A stretch of DNA of 64,000 nucleotides from contig CBDFGJ010000003.1 in the NCBI GenBank assembly GCA_965247035.1, positions 310,001 through 374,000 of the forward strand, in the 5' to 3' direction. A model generated the notes under the pieces. It ran no database searches. It had not been told where the DNA came from and was given only the letters and a program-made list of their open reading frames with translations. Of this stretch, positions 1 through 8,150 are shown in pieces; within the stretch, counting starts at the first letter, position 1, and each line of letters begins with the position of its first letter. A program made the translations under genes and the position numbers. Origin of the DNA: Azophilus sp965247035 (lineage in GTDB: Bacteria > Pseudomonadota > Gammaproteobacteria > Pseudomonadales > Azotimanducaceae).

Positions 1-115
1 CTCAGGCAAGCGCATTCACCGGAATGGACGCACCGTGGATGGCCTCGGCCACCGGCAATGCGTGAGACTGACGGAGGATGGTCGGCGGGTGACAATTCGA
101 CCCACTTGTCACCCT

Positions 116-149
116 TTGCCGCGATCAAGCACTCTGATTGCTCTACAAT
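116..149 (+). promoter_or_regulatory. Possible glyA promoter (weak)
   Basis: A TACAAT box at 144-149 lies about 33 bases before the glyA start and looks like a sigma-70 -10 element. No good -35 lies 16-18 bases upstream; the nearest candidate, TTGCCG at 116-121, is too far away. The leader from 1 to 181 holds no recognisable gene end or riboswitch. This is a guess from base pattern only. Confidence 0.25.
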
Positions 150-181
150 AGACGCACCCAACCTTCATTGAGACTGAACCC

Positions 182-1438
182 ATGATGCGCTCATGCACAT
201 CCATTGAGGCGTTCGACCCGGAAATCGCCAGTGCCATTGCCTTGGAAACCCGTCGCCAAGAGGAGCACATTGAGCTGATTGCATCCGAAAACTACACCAG
301 CCCCCGGGTAATGCAGGCTCAGGGCAGCCCATTGACCAACAAGTACGCTGAAGGCTACCCGCGTAAACGCTACTACGGCGGTTGCGAGTACGTTGACCAA
401 GCCGAGGCGCTCGCCATTGAACGGGTCAAGCAACTGTTCAGCGCCGACTACGCCAACGTGCAGCCCCACTCCGGCTCTCAAGCCAACGCCGCCGTTTATT
501 TGGCGCTGCTGAACGCAGGCGACACCGTGCTCGGCATGAGCTTGGCGCATGGCGGGCACCTGACCCACGGTGCCAAGGTGAACTTCTCCGGGCGTCTCTA
601 CAACGCCGTACACTATGGCCTCAACCTCAACACGGGCGAGGTGGATTACGATGAGATCGCCCGCTTGGCTCAAACCCATCGGCCGAAGATGGTGGTGGCT
701 GGTTTCTCCGCCTACTCGCGCCGCATGGATTGGAGTAGGTTCCGCCGCATCGCCGACGAAGTGGGAGCCTATTTGATGGTGGACATGGCCCATGTGGCCG
801 GCTTGATCGCCGCTGATCTTTATCCAAGCCCGGTGGCCATAGCCGATGTCACCACCTCCACCACCCACAAGACCCTGCGCGGCCCCCGTGGCGGCATCAT
901 TCTGGCCAAGGCCAATCCGGAGGTGGAGAAAAAACTGAATTCGGCCCTCTTTCCCGGTTCCCAAGGGGGGCCGCTCATGCACGTCATCGCCGCCAAGGCG
1001 GTGTGCTTTAAGGAGGCGATGACGCCGGAGTTTCGGGACTACCAAGCCCAGGTGATCGCCAACGCCCGCACCATGGCAACCAGCTTCATCAACCGAGGCT
1101 ACAAGGTGGTCTCCGGCGGCACGGACAACCACCTGTTTCTACTTGACCTAATCGAAGCCGGCATCACCGGCAAGGATGCTGACAACGCCCTAGGCCGCAC
1201 CAACATCACCGTCAACAAGAATGCGGTGCCCAACGACCCCCGCTCACCCTTTGTCACCAGCGGGCTGCGCATCGGCACGCCTGCCGTCACCACCAGGGGC
1301 TTCAAGCATGAAGAATGCGCCATGCTGACGGGTTGGATTTGCGACGTACTTGACGACATCTCGAACGAATCCACCATTGCCGCAGTCAAGCAGAAGGCGA
1401 TGGACCTGTGCCGCGCCTTCCCGGTTTACGACGCCTAA
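182..1438 (+). CDS. glyA: Serine hydroxymethyltransferase
   Basis: This cytosolic PLP enzyme interconverts serine and glycine while loading one-carbon units on tetrahydrofolate. The 418-residue product has the usual family length. It shows the ELIASENYTS substrate region near residue 31, the NKYAEGYP and KRYYGG glycine-rich loops near 53-67, and TSTTHKTLRGPRGG around 226-238, where Lys230 should carry PLP. Translation probably starts at the first of two adjacent ATG codons; the ribosome site is weak. It heads the run into ribD, nusB, thiL and pgpA. In many gammaproteobacteria nrdR follows glyA; here only a stub of it remains. Confidence 0.97.
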   Translation: MMRSCTSIEAFDPEIASAIALETRRQEEHIELIASENYTSPRVMQAQGSPLTNKYAEGYPRKRYYGGCEYVDQAEALAIERVKQLFSADYANVQPHSGSQANAAVYLALLNAGDTVLGMSLAHGGHLTHGAKVNFSGRLYNAVHYGLNLNTGEVDYDEIARLAQTHRPKMVVAGFSAYSRRMDWSRFRRIADEVGAYLMVDMAHVAGLIAADLYPSPVAIADVTTSTTHKTLRGPRGGIILAKANPEVEKKLNSALFPGSQGGPLMHVIAAKAVCFKEAMTPEFRDYQAQVIANARTMATSFINRGYKVVSGGTDNHLFLLDLIEAGITGKDADNALGRTNITVNKNAVPNDPRSPFVTSGLRIGTPAVTTRGFKHEECAMLTGWICDVLDDISNESTIAAVKQKAMDLCRAFPVYDA

Positions 1439-1504
1439 TGGCCCGCCACTGCCGCACTTGGGACCACGCTGCGGGGTGACGCTCTGTTTGTTTTGGGCTG
1501 GCGG

Positions 1505-1600
1505 TTGGAGGAAGTTTTGTTGATGCCGAAAATCGTCAAGCGCGATGGCTCTCGGGAACCGTTTGACGATGGCAAGTTGAAAGAAATGCGCCATGATTAA
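1505..1600 (+). pseudogene. nrdR: nrdR remnant (start of ATP-cone only)
   Basis: The frame reads LEEVLLMPKIVKRDGSREPF followed by a short tail (DDGKLKEMRHD) and a stop. This matches the junction of NrdR where the zinc ribbon ends and the ATP-cone begins. NrdR is normally about 150 residues and represses ribonucleotide reductase genes. Here the zinc-ribbon cysteines upstream are not recognisable in any frame between 1439 and 1504, and the rest of the ATP-cone is gone. The stub sits exactly where nrdR normally lies, between glyA and ribD, and its stop overlaps the ribD start. It cannot encode a working repressor. Confidence 0.8.
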
Positions 1601-2669
1601 CCAAGAAGACATGGCCCATCTTGACGAATCCGTGCAGTTGGCTATGCGCGGCCTTTTCACCACAACGCCAAACCCTAGGGTGGGTTGCGTGATCGTTCGC
1701 GATGGCCAGGTGCTTGGTCGCGGCTGGCACCAATGGCACGGACAGGACCATGCCGAAATACGGGCCATCCAGGACGCCGGTGGCGACATCGCCGGAGCCA
1801 CGCTCTACGTTAGCTTGGAGCCTTGCTCAATCCAAGGCGAAACGCCCCCCTGCACCGAGGCGCTGATCGCTTCCGCAGTGAGCAGAGTGGTCGTCGGTGC
1901 CTTGGACCCAGATCCAAGGGTGAACGGCAATGGGCTGCAACGGCTTAAGGCGGCGGGCTTGCAGGTTGAATTGGCCGATCAGAAGGCGGCGGTTAGGCTG
2001 AACGCCTGCCACCGGCATCGCATCAAGCACGGGCGCCCTTGGGTGCGCATCAAATTGGCGAGTTCCTTGGACGGACGCACCGCCATGGCGTCTGGTGAAA
2101 GCCAATGGATCACAGGGCCGAAGGCGCGCCGAGACGGCCAGTATTGGCGGGCGCGCAGCTGTGCTGTGGTCACCGGTGTCGGCACCCTGTTGGCTGACGA
2201 TCCACGTCTGAACGTGCGCGACGAGCAATTCGCGGTGGATGGCCGTCTGCGCCAACCGTTGCGCGTCATCATCGACAGCCAACTGCGCACCCGGCCCGAG
2301 GCCAACATTTTCAAGGAATCCGGGCCTATCCTGATCGCCCACGCCCAAGACGAAGCCCAGCGGCAAACCGAAGCCGAACAGATCCAATGCGGGCACGGAT
2401 CGGTGGACCTCGAACGACTGCTGCACCTGCTCGGACAGCGGCCCTGCAACGAAGTATTGGTGGAGGCCGGGCCAACCCTTGCCGGGGCCTTGATGGCCAA
2501 CGGCTTTTGGGATGAGTTGCTGCTCTACTTGGCACCGAAGTTCCTCGGCGCAACCGCCCGTCCGCTGCTCGGCGTTTCCCTGCACCGGCTCGATGAAGCG
2601 ATCGGCGGCCGAATCATCGACGCCCAGTCCCTTGGCCCGGACTTGCGTTTACGCATTGCCCGGGCCTGA
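1593..2669 (+). CDS. ribD: Bifunctional riboflavin deaminase/reductase RibD
   Basis: RibD carries out the second and third steps from GTP to riboflavin: deamination of the pyrimidine, then reduction of the ribosyl side chain. The 358-residue product has both domains. The N-terminal deaminase has the zinc ligands HAE at 53-55 and Cys78 and Cys87 within PCSIQGETPPCT. The reductase begins near residue 150 with WVRIKLASSLDGRTAM and continues with TGVGTLLADDPRLNVR. An alternative ATG lies six codons in (MAHLDES). The start overlaps the nrdR stub. The usual neighbours ribE and ribBA are absent between it and nusB, and ribH is found about 7 kb away. Confidence 0.95.
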   Translation: MINQEDMAHLDESVQLAMRGLFTTTPNPRVGCVIVRDGQVLGRGWHQWHGQDHAEIRAIQDAGGDIAGATLYVSLEPCSIQGETPPCTEALIASAVSRVVVGALDPDPRVNGNGLQRLKAAGLQVELADQKAAVRLNACHRHRIKHGRPWVRIKLASSLDGRTAMASGESQWITGPKARRDGQYWRARSCAVVTGVGTLLADDPRLNVRDEQFAVDGRLRQPLRVIIDSQLRTRPEANIFKESGPILIAHAQDEAQRQTEAEQIQCGHGSVDLERLLHLLGQRPCNEVLVEAGPTLAGALMANGFWDELLLYLAPKFLGATARPLLGVSLHRLDEAIGGRIIDAQSLGPDLRLRIARA

Positions 2670-2672
2670 GCG

Positions 2673-3119
2673 ATGATTGGGGAGCCTAGTAAAGTGGATG
2701 TGCGCGGCCGCCGCAGAGCCCGTCGAGCCTTGGTGCAAGCGGTCTATCAATGGCAGATGAATCAAGCGAGCGCGCCCGACCTGATCTTGGAGTTTCGCAA
2801 TAGCGGTGCCCTGAAAAAAGCGGATCATCCCTTTTTCTACGAAATGCTGTCGATGGTGATTGCCCAATGCAATGCACTGGATGACCTTTACGAAGACCTG
2901 CTTGATCGACCCAAGGCCAGGCTCGACAACGTTGAGCTCGCCATCCTCCGCTTGGGTGCCTGCGAATTGCACAACCGTCCTGACGTGCCTGGGCGCGTCG
3001 TGCTCAATGAGTACATTGAATTGGCGAAGCTGTTCGGGGCGCAAGACAGCTACAAGTACATCAACGGCCTGCTGGATAAGCTGGCGAACCATTTGCGCTC
3101 GGAGGAGCTGAGCTCCTGA
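2673..3119 (+). CDS. nusB: Transcription antitermination factor NusB
   Basis: NusB binds boxA RNA together with ribosomal protein S10 and helps antitermination of rRNA operons. The product is 148 residues, near the family norm. It opens with the basic segment RGRRRARRALVQAVYQWQM, typical of the RNA-binding face. It ends with the conserved helices LRLGACEL, VVLNEYIELAKLFG and YKYINGLLDKLA. It starts three bases after ribD stops, and its stop shares a base with the thiL start (TGATG), so co-translation is likely. Confidence 0.95.
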   Translation: MIGEPSKVDVRGRRRARRALVQAVYQWQMNQASAPDLILEFRNSGALKKADHPFFYEMLSMVIAQCNALDDLYEDLLDRPKARLDNVELAILRLGACELHNRPDVPGRVVLNEYIELAKLFGAQDSYKYINGLLDKLANHLRSEELSS

Positions 3120-4024
3120 TGGATGAGTTCGCCCTGATCGAGTGCATCCTGGCTGCATTGCGGGATGACGGCGGCGAGGAAACGCCGGCGTGGCTGCGGG
3201 CGGGACCTGGGGACGACGCCGCCATTGTTCGTCCGCCGGCCGGCTACGATTTGGCCAACTCCATCGACAGCTTCATAGCCGATGTGCATTTTCCGTCCGC
3301 CGCGGCACCGGAGCTAATCGGCTACCGCTGCATGATGGCCAGCCTCTCCGACCTTGCCGCCATGGCGGCCGAACCGGCGTCGGTGTTGGTTGCCTTAAGC
3401 CTTCCCCAATCCGATCAGAACTGGATGGTTCGCCTCTGCCAAGGCTTGGTTGAGGCCACCAGCGCCGTTGGTGCGAAGATCGCCGGCGGCAACCTCGCCG
3501 CCGGACCTTTGACCATTACCCTCAGCGTTCAGGGTTGGGCTCCGCCGGGTTCGATGCGGCGGCGTTGCGGCGCTCAACCTGGGGACTCCGTCCATGTCAG
3601 CGGCCCGCTTGGCGGCTCCGCCCGAGCCTTGGCCAGCCTCGACCTAGCTCAGTCCTGCGCCGGTGATTTGAGTGCGCTTGAGCGCTGCTACTGGCGTCCG
3701 CAACCGCCCTTCGCGCTGGCCTCAGCCCTGCGCGCCCACGCCAGCAGTTGCATCGATATCTCTGATGGCCTAATACAGGACCTCGGCCACCTCTGCGCCG
3801 CCAGCACTGTTGGCGTCGTGCTGAACGGCGCCGCTATTCCCTTGGCCGAGGGCGCTGAACTAGACGACGCCCTAGGCGCAAGCGATGATTACGCGCTGGC
3901 TTTCACCAGCGCCAGCGTTGAGTTGCGGGCGCGTTTTCCAGTGATCGGTGAAGTGGTCAGGTGCGGCGGCGTACAGTTGGACAACGCTCCTGCGAACCAA
4001 CCAGGATACCGCCATTTCCGCTGA
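3119..4024 (+). CDS. thiL: Thiamine-monophosphate kinase
   Basis: ThiL phosphorylates thiamine phosphate to the active cofactor thiamine diphosphate, using ATP. At 301 residues it is slightly shorter than the Escherichia coli enzyme. It shows the N-terminal GPGDDAAIV metal and nucleotide motif near residue 29, the middle AGGNLAAGPLTITLSVQG segment, and CIDISDGLIQDLGHL near 210. The usual C-terminal GEDYEL element is altered to SDDYALAF. The gene overlaps nusB by one base and its 3' end overlaps the longest pgpA frame by about 77 bases. Confidence 0.93.
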   Translation: MDEFALIECILAALRDDGGEETPAWLRAGPGDDAAIVRPPAGYDLANSIDSFIADVHFPSAAAPELIGYRCMMASLSDLAAMAAEPASVLVALSLPQSDQNWMVRLCQGLVEATSAVGAKIAGGNLAAGPLTITLSVQGWAPPGSMRRRCGAQPGDSVHVSGPLGGSARALASLDLAQSCAGDLSALERCYWRPQPPFALASALRAHASSCIDISDGLIQDLGHLCAASTVGVVLNGAAIPLAEGAELDDALGASDDYALAFTSASVELRARFPVIGEVVRCGGVQLDNAPANQPGYRHFR

Positions 4025-4502
4025 CCTGAACTGGCGCAGCCTGAAGGATCCATCGGTGTTGATCGCCAGCGGATTGGGCAGCGGATTTCTGCCTTGGGCA
4101 CCGGGCACATGGGGTTCGGCGGTCGGGGTGCTCTTGTGGCTGCTGTTGCCACCGAGGCTGACCACGATCACTCTAGCCGGCTGCATCGGCGCAATTTTCG
4201 CGCTCGGTTGGTTTGTCTCGGCCAGTATTCATCGCCGCTACGGCGTGACCGATCCATCTGCAATCGTCATCGACGAGATCGCTGGCGTTTGGCTCGCCTT
4301 AGCCCTGCTGCCGAGGCAAGCGCCCTGGCTCTGGCTTCTGGCCGTATTCGTTCTCTTCCGTCTGCTCGATGTCTGGAAACCCTTTCCCATTCGACAAGTT
4401 GAACGACGCTGCCGAGGCGGTCTGGGAATTATGCTCGACGATTTGGTGGCAGGGGCGCTCACCGCCTTGGTGCTGGGCACCGCTTATCGGTTGCTAGGCT
4501 GA
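3948..4502 (+). CDS. pgpA: Phosphatidylglycerophosphatase A
   Basis: PgpA removes the phosphate from phosphatidylglycerophosphate at the inner membrane to give phosphatidylglycerol. The 184-residue frame contains GLGSGFLPWAPGTWGS, the metal-binding DEIAGVWLAL and the DVWKPFPIRQVERR segment, with GIMLDDLVAG near the end; all are hallmarks of the family. Several hydrophobic stretches fit membrane helices. The true start is uncertain: the ATG at 3948 lies inside thiL and gives about 40 residues before the first conserved block, and later non-ATG starts are possible. It closes the glyA-to-pgpA run and converges on ispA. Confidence 0.92.
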   Translation: MKWSGAAAYSWTTLLRTNQDTAISADLNWRSLKDPSVLIASGLGSGFLPWAPGTWGSAVGVLLWLLLPPRLTTITLAGCIGAIFALGWFVSASIHRRYGVTDPSAIVIDEIAGVWLALALLPRQAPWLWLLAVFVLFRLLDVWKPFPIRQVERRCRGGLGIMLDDLVAGALTALVLGTAYRLLG

Positions 4503-4511
4503 TCGAGCCGT

Positions 4512-5387
4512 TCAGTGGGAGCGGTTGACCGCCAAGGCGCCAATCTGCGCCAAGGCCGTATCCTCAAGCCCAGCATGCGCCAGCATTGCATTGGCGTCTG
4601 CCAGCAGGGCGCGAGCCCAACTACGGGCTTTATCGGGCCCCATAATGGTGGCGAAAGTGCGTCTATCCGCTCGTTCGTCCGCGCCCACGGGCTTGCCTAG
4701 GACGGCTTCATCGCCGCTTACATCCAGTACATCGTCCATGATCTGAAAAGCAAGGCCAATGCGGCCGCCGAATTCTTCGGCTAGGGTCAACGCCTGTTGG
4801 TCAGCCTCGGCGAACAGCGCTCCGAGGCGCACCGCGGCGCTGATCAGGGCACCGGTTTTGGCGTTGTGCATGGCCTTGATGTCATCAAGCTCCAATTGCC
4901 GCCCAACGCTGGCTATGTCAAAGGACTGGCCACCGATCATCTGCCGCCAGCCGCAAGCCTCGGCCAGAATACCGATGCCGGCCAAGCGAGTGCCCACAGC
5001 CGCCGAATCATCTTTGGCCAGGATTTCAAACCCAAGGGCTAGCAAGGCGTTGCCGGCCAAGATGGCGTCCGCCTCGCCGTAGGCTATGTGGCAACTCGGG
5101 CGCCCCCGGCGCAACGAATCGTTGTCTAAAGCCGGCAGGTCGTCATGCACCAGCGAGTACGCATGGATCAACTCCACGGCGCAGGCAGGGGCTAACGCTG
5201 TCTCCATTTCGCCTCCAAATGCACGGCAGGCAGTACACGTCAGCAGGGGCCGTAGCCGCTTGCCGTAGCCAAGAGCCGCATAGCGCATGGCGTCTACGAG
5301 CTTCTGCGCAATGGACGAGCGGTCAGGAAGGAAGCGCAGCAGCGCCTCATCGATCGCACCCTTGATCTCCTTGAGCTCAGGCGGCAT
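4512..5387 (-). CDS. ispA: Farnesyl diphosphate synthase
   Basis: IspA condenses dimethylallyl and isopentenyl diphosphates into farnesyl diphosphate, the precursor of undecaprenyl and quinone side chains. The product from the ATG at 5387 is 291 residues. The first aspartate-rich motif DDLPALD lies at 82-88 and the second, DDVLD, at 218-222. GKRLRPLL near residue 43 binds the allylic substrate. A TTG directly precedes the ATG, so initiation could be one codon earlier. In related genomes ispA directly follows xseB; here about 235 bases containing a dispersed repeat separate them. dxs is not in the window. Confidence 0.95.
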   Translation of the reverse strand: MPPELKEIKGAIDEALLRFLPDRSSIAQKLVDAMRYAALGYGKRLRPLLTCTACRAFGGEMETALAPACAVELIHAYSLVHDDLPALDNDSLRRGRPSCHIAYGEADAILAGNALLALGFEILAKDDSAAVGTRLAGIGILAEACGWRQMIGGQSFDIASVGRQLELDDIKAMHNAKTGALISAAVRLGALFAEADQQALTLAEEFGGRIGLAFQIMDDVLDVSGDEAVLGKPVGADERADRRTFATIMGPDKARSWARALLADANAMLAHAGLEDTALAQIGALAVNRSH

Positions 5388-5462
5388 CAAGTGCGCTGCG
5401 CTTGTCTGGCCCGGCGTTCAAGAACACCAACGAGGCATGCCTTTCATGGAACTATTTTATAA

Positions 5463-5588
5463 ACCGAGCGGGCTTGGTTGCGAGTGGGCTTGCGCTGTTT
5501 ACCTGCCGACGCATGGCCCCGGCGTCGTGCTGGAAGATGGGCGCAGGCACGAGCTTAACGCACCGACAGGTCAACGCTACAAGCCCAC
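5463..5588 (+). repeat. Dispersed intergenic repeat, family A, copy 1
   Basis: This segment between xseB and ispA shares ordered blocks with 47009-47144. They begin with ACCGAGCGGGC, continue with GATGGGCGCAGGCA, then GCTTAACGC followed by a CCG-CAGGTCA block, and end in CAAGCCCA. Parts recur at 10321-10393 (inverted) and 21210-21250. No protein with family likeness is encoded. It separates two genes that are normally contiguous. Confidence 0.65.
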
Positions 5589-5623
5589 TCTTTTATCACC
5601 TTCTATTCCCGCGATTGAGAAAA

Positions 5624-5872
5624 TCAGGACTCGGCTTTTAGTTCTTCGAACCCGCCGTCCTTGGTCAGCACCCGCACCCGCAGCTCTGCCTGTTTAAGCG
5701 CCGCTTGGCACTGCCGCGTGAGCTTGACGCCGCGCTCAAATGCGGCCAAGGATTCCTCAAGCCCCAGCTCGCCGGATTCCATTTGCTTGACCAGCGCTTC
5801 CAGCGCATTTAACGCTCCCTCAAAGTCGGGCTCGGTTTTCTGGGCTGCCCCGGCGTCTTCTTCTTCATCCAT
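5624..5872 (-). CDS. xseB: Exodeoxyribonuclease VII small subunit
   Basis: XseB is the small subunit of exonuclease VII, which degrades single-stranded DNA. The 82-residue product contains the family signature DFEGALNALEALVKQME, then ESLAAFERGVKLTRQC and AELRVRVL. An acidic leader (MDEEEDAG) precedes the conserved part. It lies 10 bases downstream of a small gene on the same strand and upstream of ispA, the usual order. The large subunit xseA is not in the window. Confidence 0.93.
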   Translation of the reverse strand: MDEEEDAGAAQKTEPDFEGALNALEALVKQMESGELGLEESLAAFERGVKLTRQCQAALKQAELRVRVLTKDGGFEELKAES

Positions 5873-5882
5873 GGCCTATTCT

Positions 5883-6128
5883 CTATTCATGGGCGGTCTG
5901 CAAGGTCCTGCCCGTGCGTTTCCAAATGCCGCTAGCCGGGTCCATCACGATCAACTCAAGCGACTCCAAGATGGAGAATTCACGCCGCACCATCCAAGTG
6001 CCCATGGGTTGGTTGCGCTGCTGCAGCAGTGCGCTAAGGTCGCCCGGAAGGAACTCCTCCCGTCCGGCTTCCACCAGTTCGCAGATGAGCGCGAAAAGGG
6101 TTTCGGTGCGCTTGCGGTCAAGGCTCAA
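5883..6128 (-). CDS. Small uncharacterised protein upstream of xseB
   Basis: An 81-residue product with no signal peptide or membrane segment. I do not recognise the family. It is rich in helix formers and charged residues, with ETLFALICELVEAGREEFLP at the N-terminus and MVRREFSILESLELIVMD later. This could fit a small winged-helix or adaptor fold, but that is a guess. It ends 10 bases before xseB on the same strand, so they are probably co-transcribed, and its codon use resembles the neighbours. Spacing and composition support a real gene; function is unknown. Confidence 0.6.
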   Translation of the reverse strand: MSLDRKRTETLFALICELVEAGREEFLPGDLSALLQQRNQPMGTWMVRREFSILESLELIVMDPASGIWKRTGRTLQTAHE

Positions 6129-6207
6129 CGGAGGCCCATAGGCTGGTCAGGTAAGTCGGCAACCCTATCAAAACCGCCCGGCTTGCACCAGCCAAGTGGT
6201 GCACCAG

Positions 6208-6531
6208 TCACCATGAAACGAAGCCGGTGCGAATTGGGTTGAAAACACCCTCGCGCGTAACACCAACAGCTATACCATAACGAAATGGTCCCGTACCAGC
6301 GGTGGGTTCCGTCCAACTTGGTGTGATTTGATTATCGAAAGGTCCAGATACCGCCATAAGGTTGCCTGGGACTGGGGTTTGCGCATGGGCGGTGCCCATT
6401 GATGCCGTCATCGCCACCAGCAACGCCGAGGCAAAAACGAATGTTGGTGAATTGTGGCAAAGTGCCGAAACCCCATAAAAAGAGTAGGCTATGCTGAAGA
6501 GCCAGTTGCTTGATTGAGCATTGGGTGGCAA
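6208..6531 (-). pseudogene. Truncated exported protein, fibronectin-III-like start
   Basis: The frame has a hydrophobic run FVFASALLVAMTASMGTAHA with an AHA-Q cleavage-like site, typical of a secretion signal. It continues PVPGNLMAVSGPFDNQ and ITPSWTEPTAGTGPFRYG, which resembles the first strands of a fibronectin type III domain. It then stops abruptly after 107 residues, so only about half a domain is present. The exact start is unclear because residues before the signal look like chance extension. It overlaps the upstream region of the divergent ATPase gene. It is best read as a fragment of a surface or secreted protein. Confidence 0.4.
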
Positions 6532-6545
6532 ATGAGGAGGCCATC

Positions 6546-7724
6546 ATGACACCCACAAGAACACGAAATCCGTTTACACCAGGTACTGGGAAAATCCCGC
6601 CTCATCTCGCCGGGCGGGAAAATGAGCAGAGTGATTTCAAACAGATATTGGCAGATATGTCTGCCGGAGAATCGCCTGATGCCGATATGGTTATGTATGG
6701 GCCACGTGGTATGGGCAAAACAGTACTCTTAAACTGGCTCGCAAATGAAACCAAAAAGGACGGTACAAAGAACAATTCTATACGGGTAAGCCGAGTGACT
6801 CCCGATCAACTAACCTCTCCTGCAGAGATGTGGAATTTTCTAATATCTAAAAATTGGTTGCAAAAAACGTTGCCCAATAAAAAGGAAGCCGGGGTTAAAG
6901 GATTTCTATATGGCGCTTGGACTGAAAACGCTATCTCCCCGAAAAAACTATTGGATAAATTGATTCACCAATGTAAAAAAAGCCCTTTGGTGTGTTTGTT
7001 AGATGAAGCACATCAAATGGAAGAGGGGCAATGTCGTGCTTTGTTAAACCTGAGCCAGGAGGTACGCAACGAAGCGCCTTTTTTGCTGGTTCTCGCTGGC
7101 ACTCCTGGCTTGGCACATTTCTTGAAGACCGTGGGGGCTAGTTTTGTTGAACGTTCCCATGTGATTGGCATTGGTCGGTTAGATGCACAGGCCACTGCGG
7201 ATGCCATCGTAAAGCCGTTAAATGAACATGGCATAGAAATAGACGCTGATGATCTAGAACAAGTAGTGGAAGACAGCCAGCACTATCCTTACTTCATTCA
7301 ACTTTGGGGCGCGGCTCTCTGGAACCTGGCAAAGGAAAAAGGCCTGCAAAAACTGACTTCTCAAGAAATTTCCGAAGCAGAAACAAAGGTTGAAAGCCGC
7401 CGGTTAAACTTTTATGAACAACGCAGAAATACATTAGACGACCTTGGATTGCTGCCAGCTGCTATTGCTATTGCAACACTATTCCAAGACACGGAAACAA
7501 CCACAAGGGATAGGCTCAAGGAGATCGTTACAGATAATTCACCTGTCGATTCACATACTACACAGTCGGTTAATGAACATCTACGAACGCTTGTTCGCCA
7601 TGAATTTATTTGGAATCCGCCGGACACAATATTATATGAGGCGGGCATTCCGAGTTTGATGGCTTATGTCCTGGACCGGCAACGCGAGCATGTGCAAAAA
7701 ACATCGCCGACGGCACGAGCCTAG
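6546..7724 (+). CDS. AAA-type ATPase, AT-rich, probably acquired
   Basis: A 392-residue P-loop ATPase. The Walker A motif GPRGMGKT lies at 52-59 and Walker B, LVCLLDEAHQ, at 148-157. A following LLVLAGTPGL near 180 resembles a sensor strand of ORC/Cdc6- or STAND-like ATPases. The C-terminal third may be a helical lid with a winged helix (TTQSVNEHLRTLVRHEFIW) but has no recognised effector. The ATG at 6546 is chosen because GAGGAG lies 7-12 bases before it; a longer frame starts at 6510. Codon use is clearly more AT-rich than all neighbours, which suggests horizontal transfer. It stands alone between a truncated exported gene and inverted repeats. Function is unknown. Confidence 0.8.
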   Translation: MTPTRTRNPFTPGTGKIPPHLAGRENEQSDFKQILADMSAGESPDADMVMYGPRGMGKTVLLNWLANETKKDGTKNNSIRVSRVTPDQLTSPAEMWNFLISKNWLQKTLPNKKEAGVKGFLYGAWTENAISPKKLLDKLIHQCKKSPLVCLLDEAHQMEEGQCRALLNLSQEVRNEAPFLLVLAGTPGLAHFLKTVGASFVERSHVIGIGRLDAQATADAIVKPLNEHGIEIDADDLEQVVEDSQHYPYFIQLWGAALWNLAKEKGLQKLTSQEISEAETKVESRRLNFYEQRRNTLDDLGLLPAAIAIATLFQDTETTTRDRLKEIVTDNSPVDSHTTQSVNEHLRTLVRHEFIWNPPDTILYEAGIPSLMAYVLDRQREHVQKTSPTARA

Positions 7725-7739
7725 CGACTAACCCCACCC

Positions 7740-8086
7740 CCCCGTCAGGATCAAAGAATCCAGTTGCCCCGCCGCACTCCCGTCATTCTCGCCACCGCAG
7801 TCATACCAGCCATCGGCTGGGGTGACGGGAATCCAGAGGAACGAAGACACTGCCTTAACATCACCACCAAATATCAACAGGGGTCGGTCGTTGTATTGCG
7901 TATCCTGCTTTCGTTACAGGACTGACATTGTTGGGGTCAAGCCAGACACTGACGTCTCACCAAGTCATTCGCGGCATCAAAGAGTCTGGAGACGGGGTGG
8001 GGGCGGGAACACTGGGGCTTTGATCCTGACGGGGTGAGGTGTCGTCACCGCCTTTGGCGGTGGCGGCTGGGGTGGCGAGAATGACG
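7740..8086. repeat. Two interleaved perfect inverted repeats
   Basis: CCCCGTCAGGATCAAAG at 7740-7756 is perfectly inverted at 8018-8034. CGTCATTCTCGCCACC at 7781-7796 is perfectly inverted at 8071-8086. The arms alternate (1, 2, 1', 2'), so they are not the nested ends of one simple element. The first pair extends weakly inward through a shared CCAGT. No credible gene lies between the arms. The zone separates the ATPase stop from the barrel remnant and may be the scar of one or two small mobile elements. Confidence 0.7.
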
Positions 8087-8111
8087 GTGGGTGGGGCCGG
8101 GATGACGGGGT

Positions 8112-8143
8112 ACTTGGCGACGGCGGTGTCACCGTCGCCAAGT
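8112..8143 (-). terminator. Perfect 12-bp hairpin downstream of the barrel remnant
   Basis: ACTTGGCGACGG (8112-8123) pairs exactly with CCGTCGCCAAGT (8132-8143) around an 8-base loop. It begins 7 bases past the stop of the minus-strand barrel frame, where a terminator would sit. No T-run follows on the minus strand, so it may instead stabilise the 3' end or be a mobile-element palindrome. Confidence 0.45.
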
Positions 8144-8150
8144 AGTGCGG

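Noticed and set aside
191..1132. 313-codon minus-strand open frame opposite glyA
   Set aside because: It is antisense to a clear glyA, has no family likeness, and reflects GC-rich codon bias.
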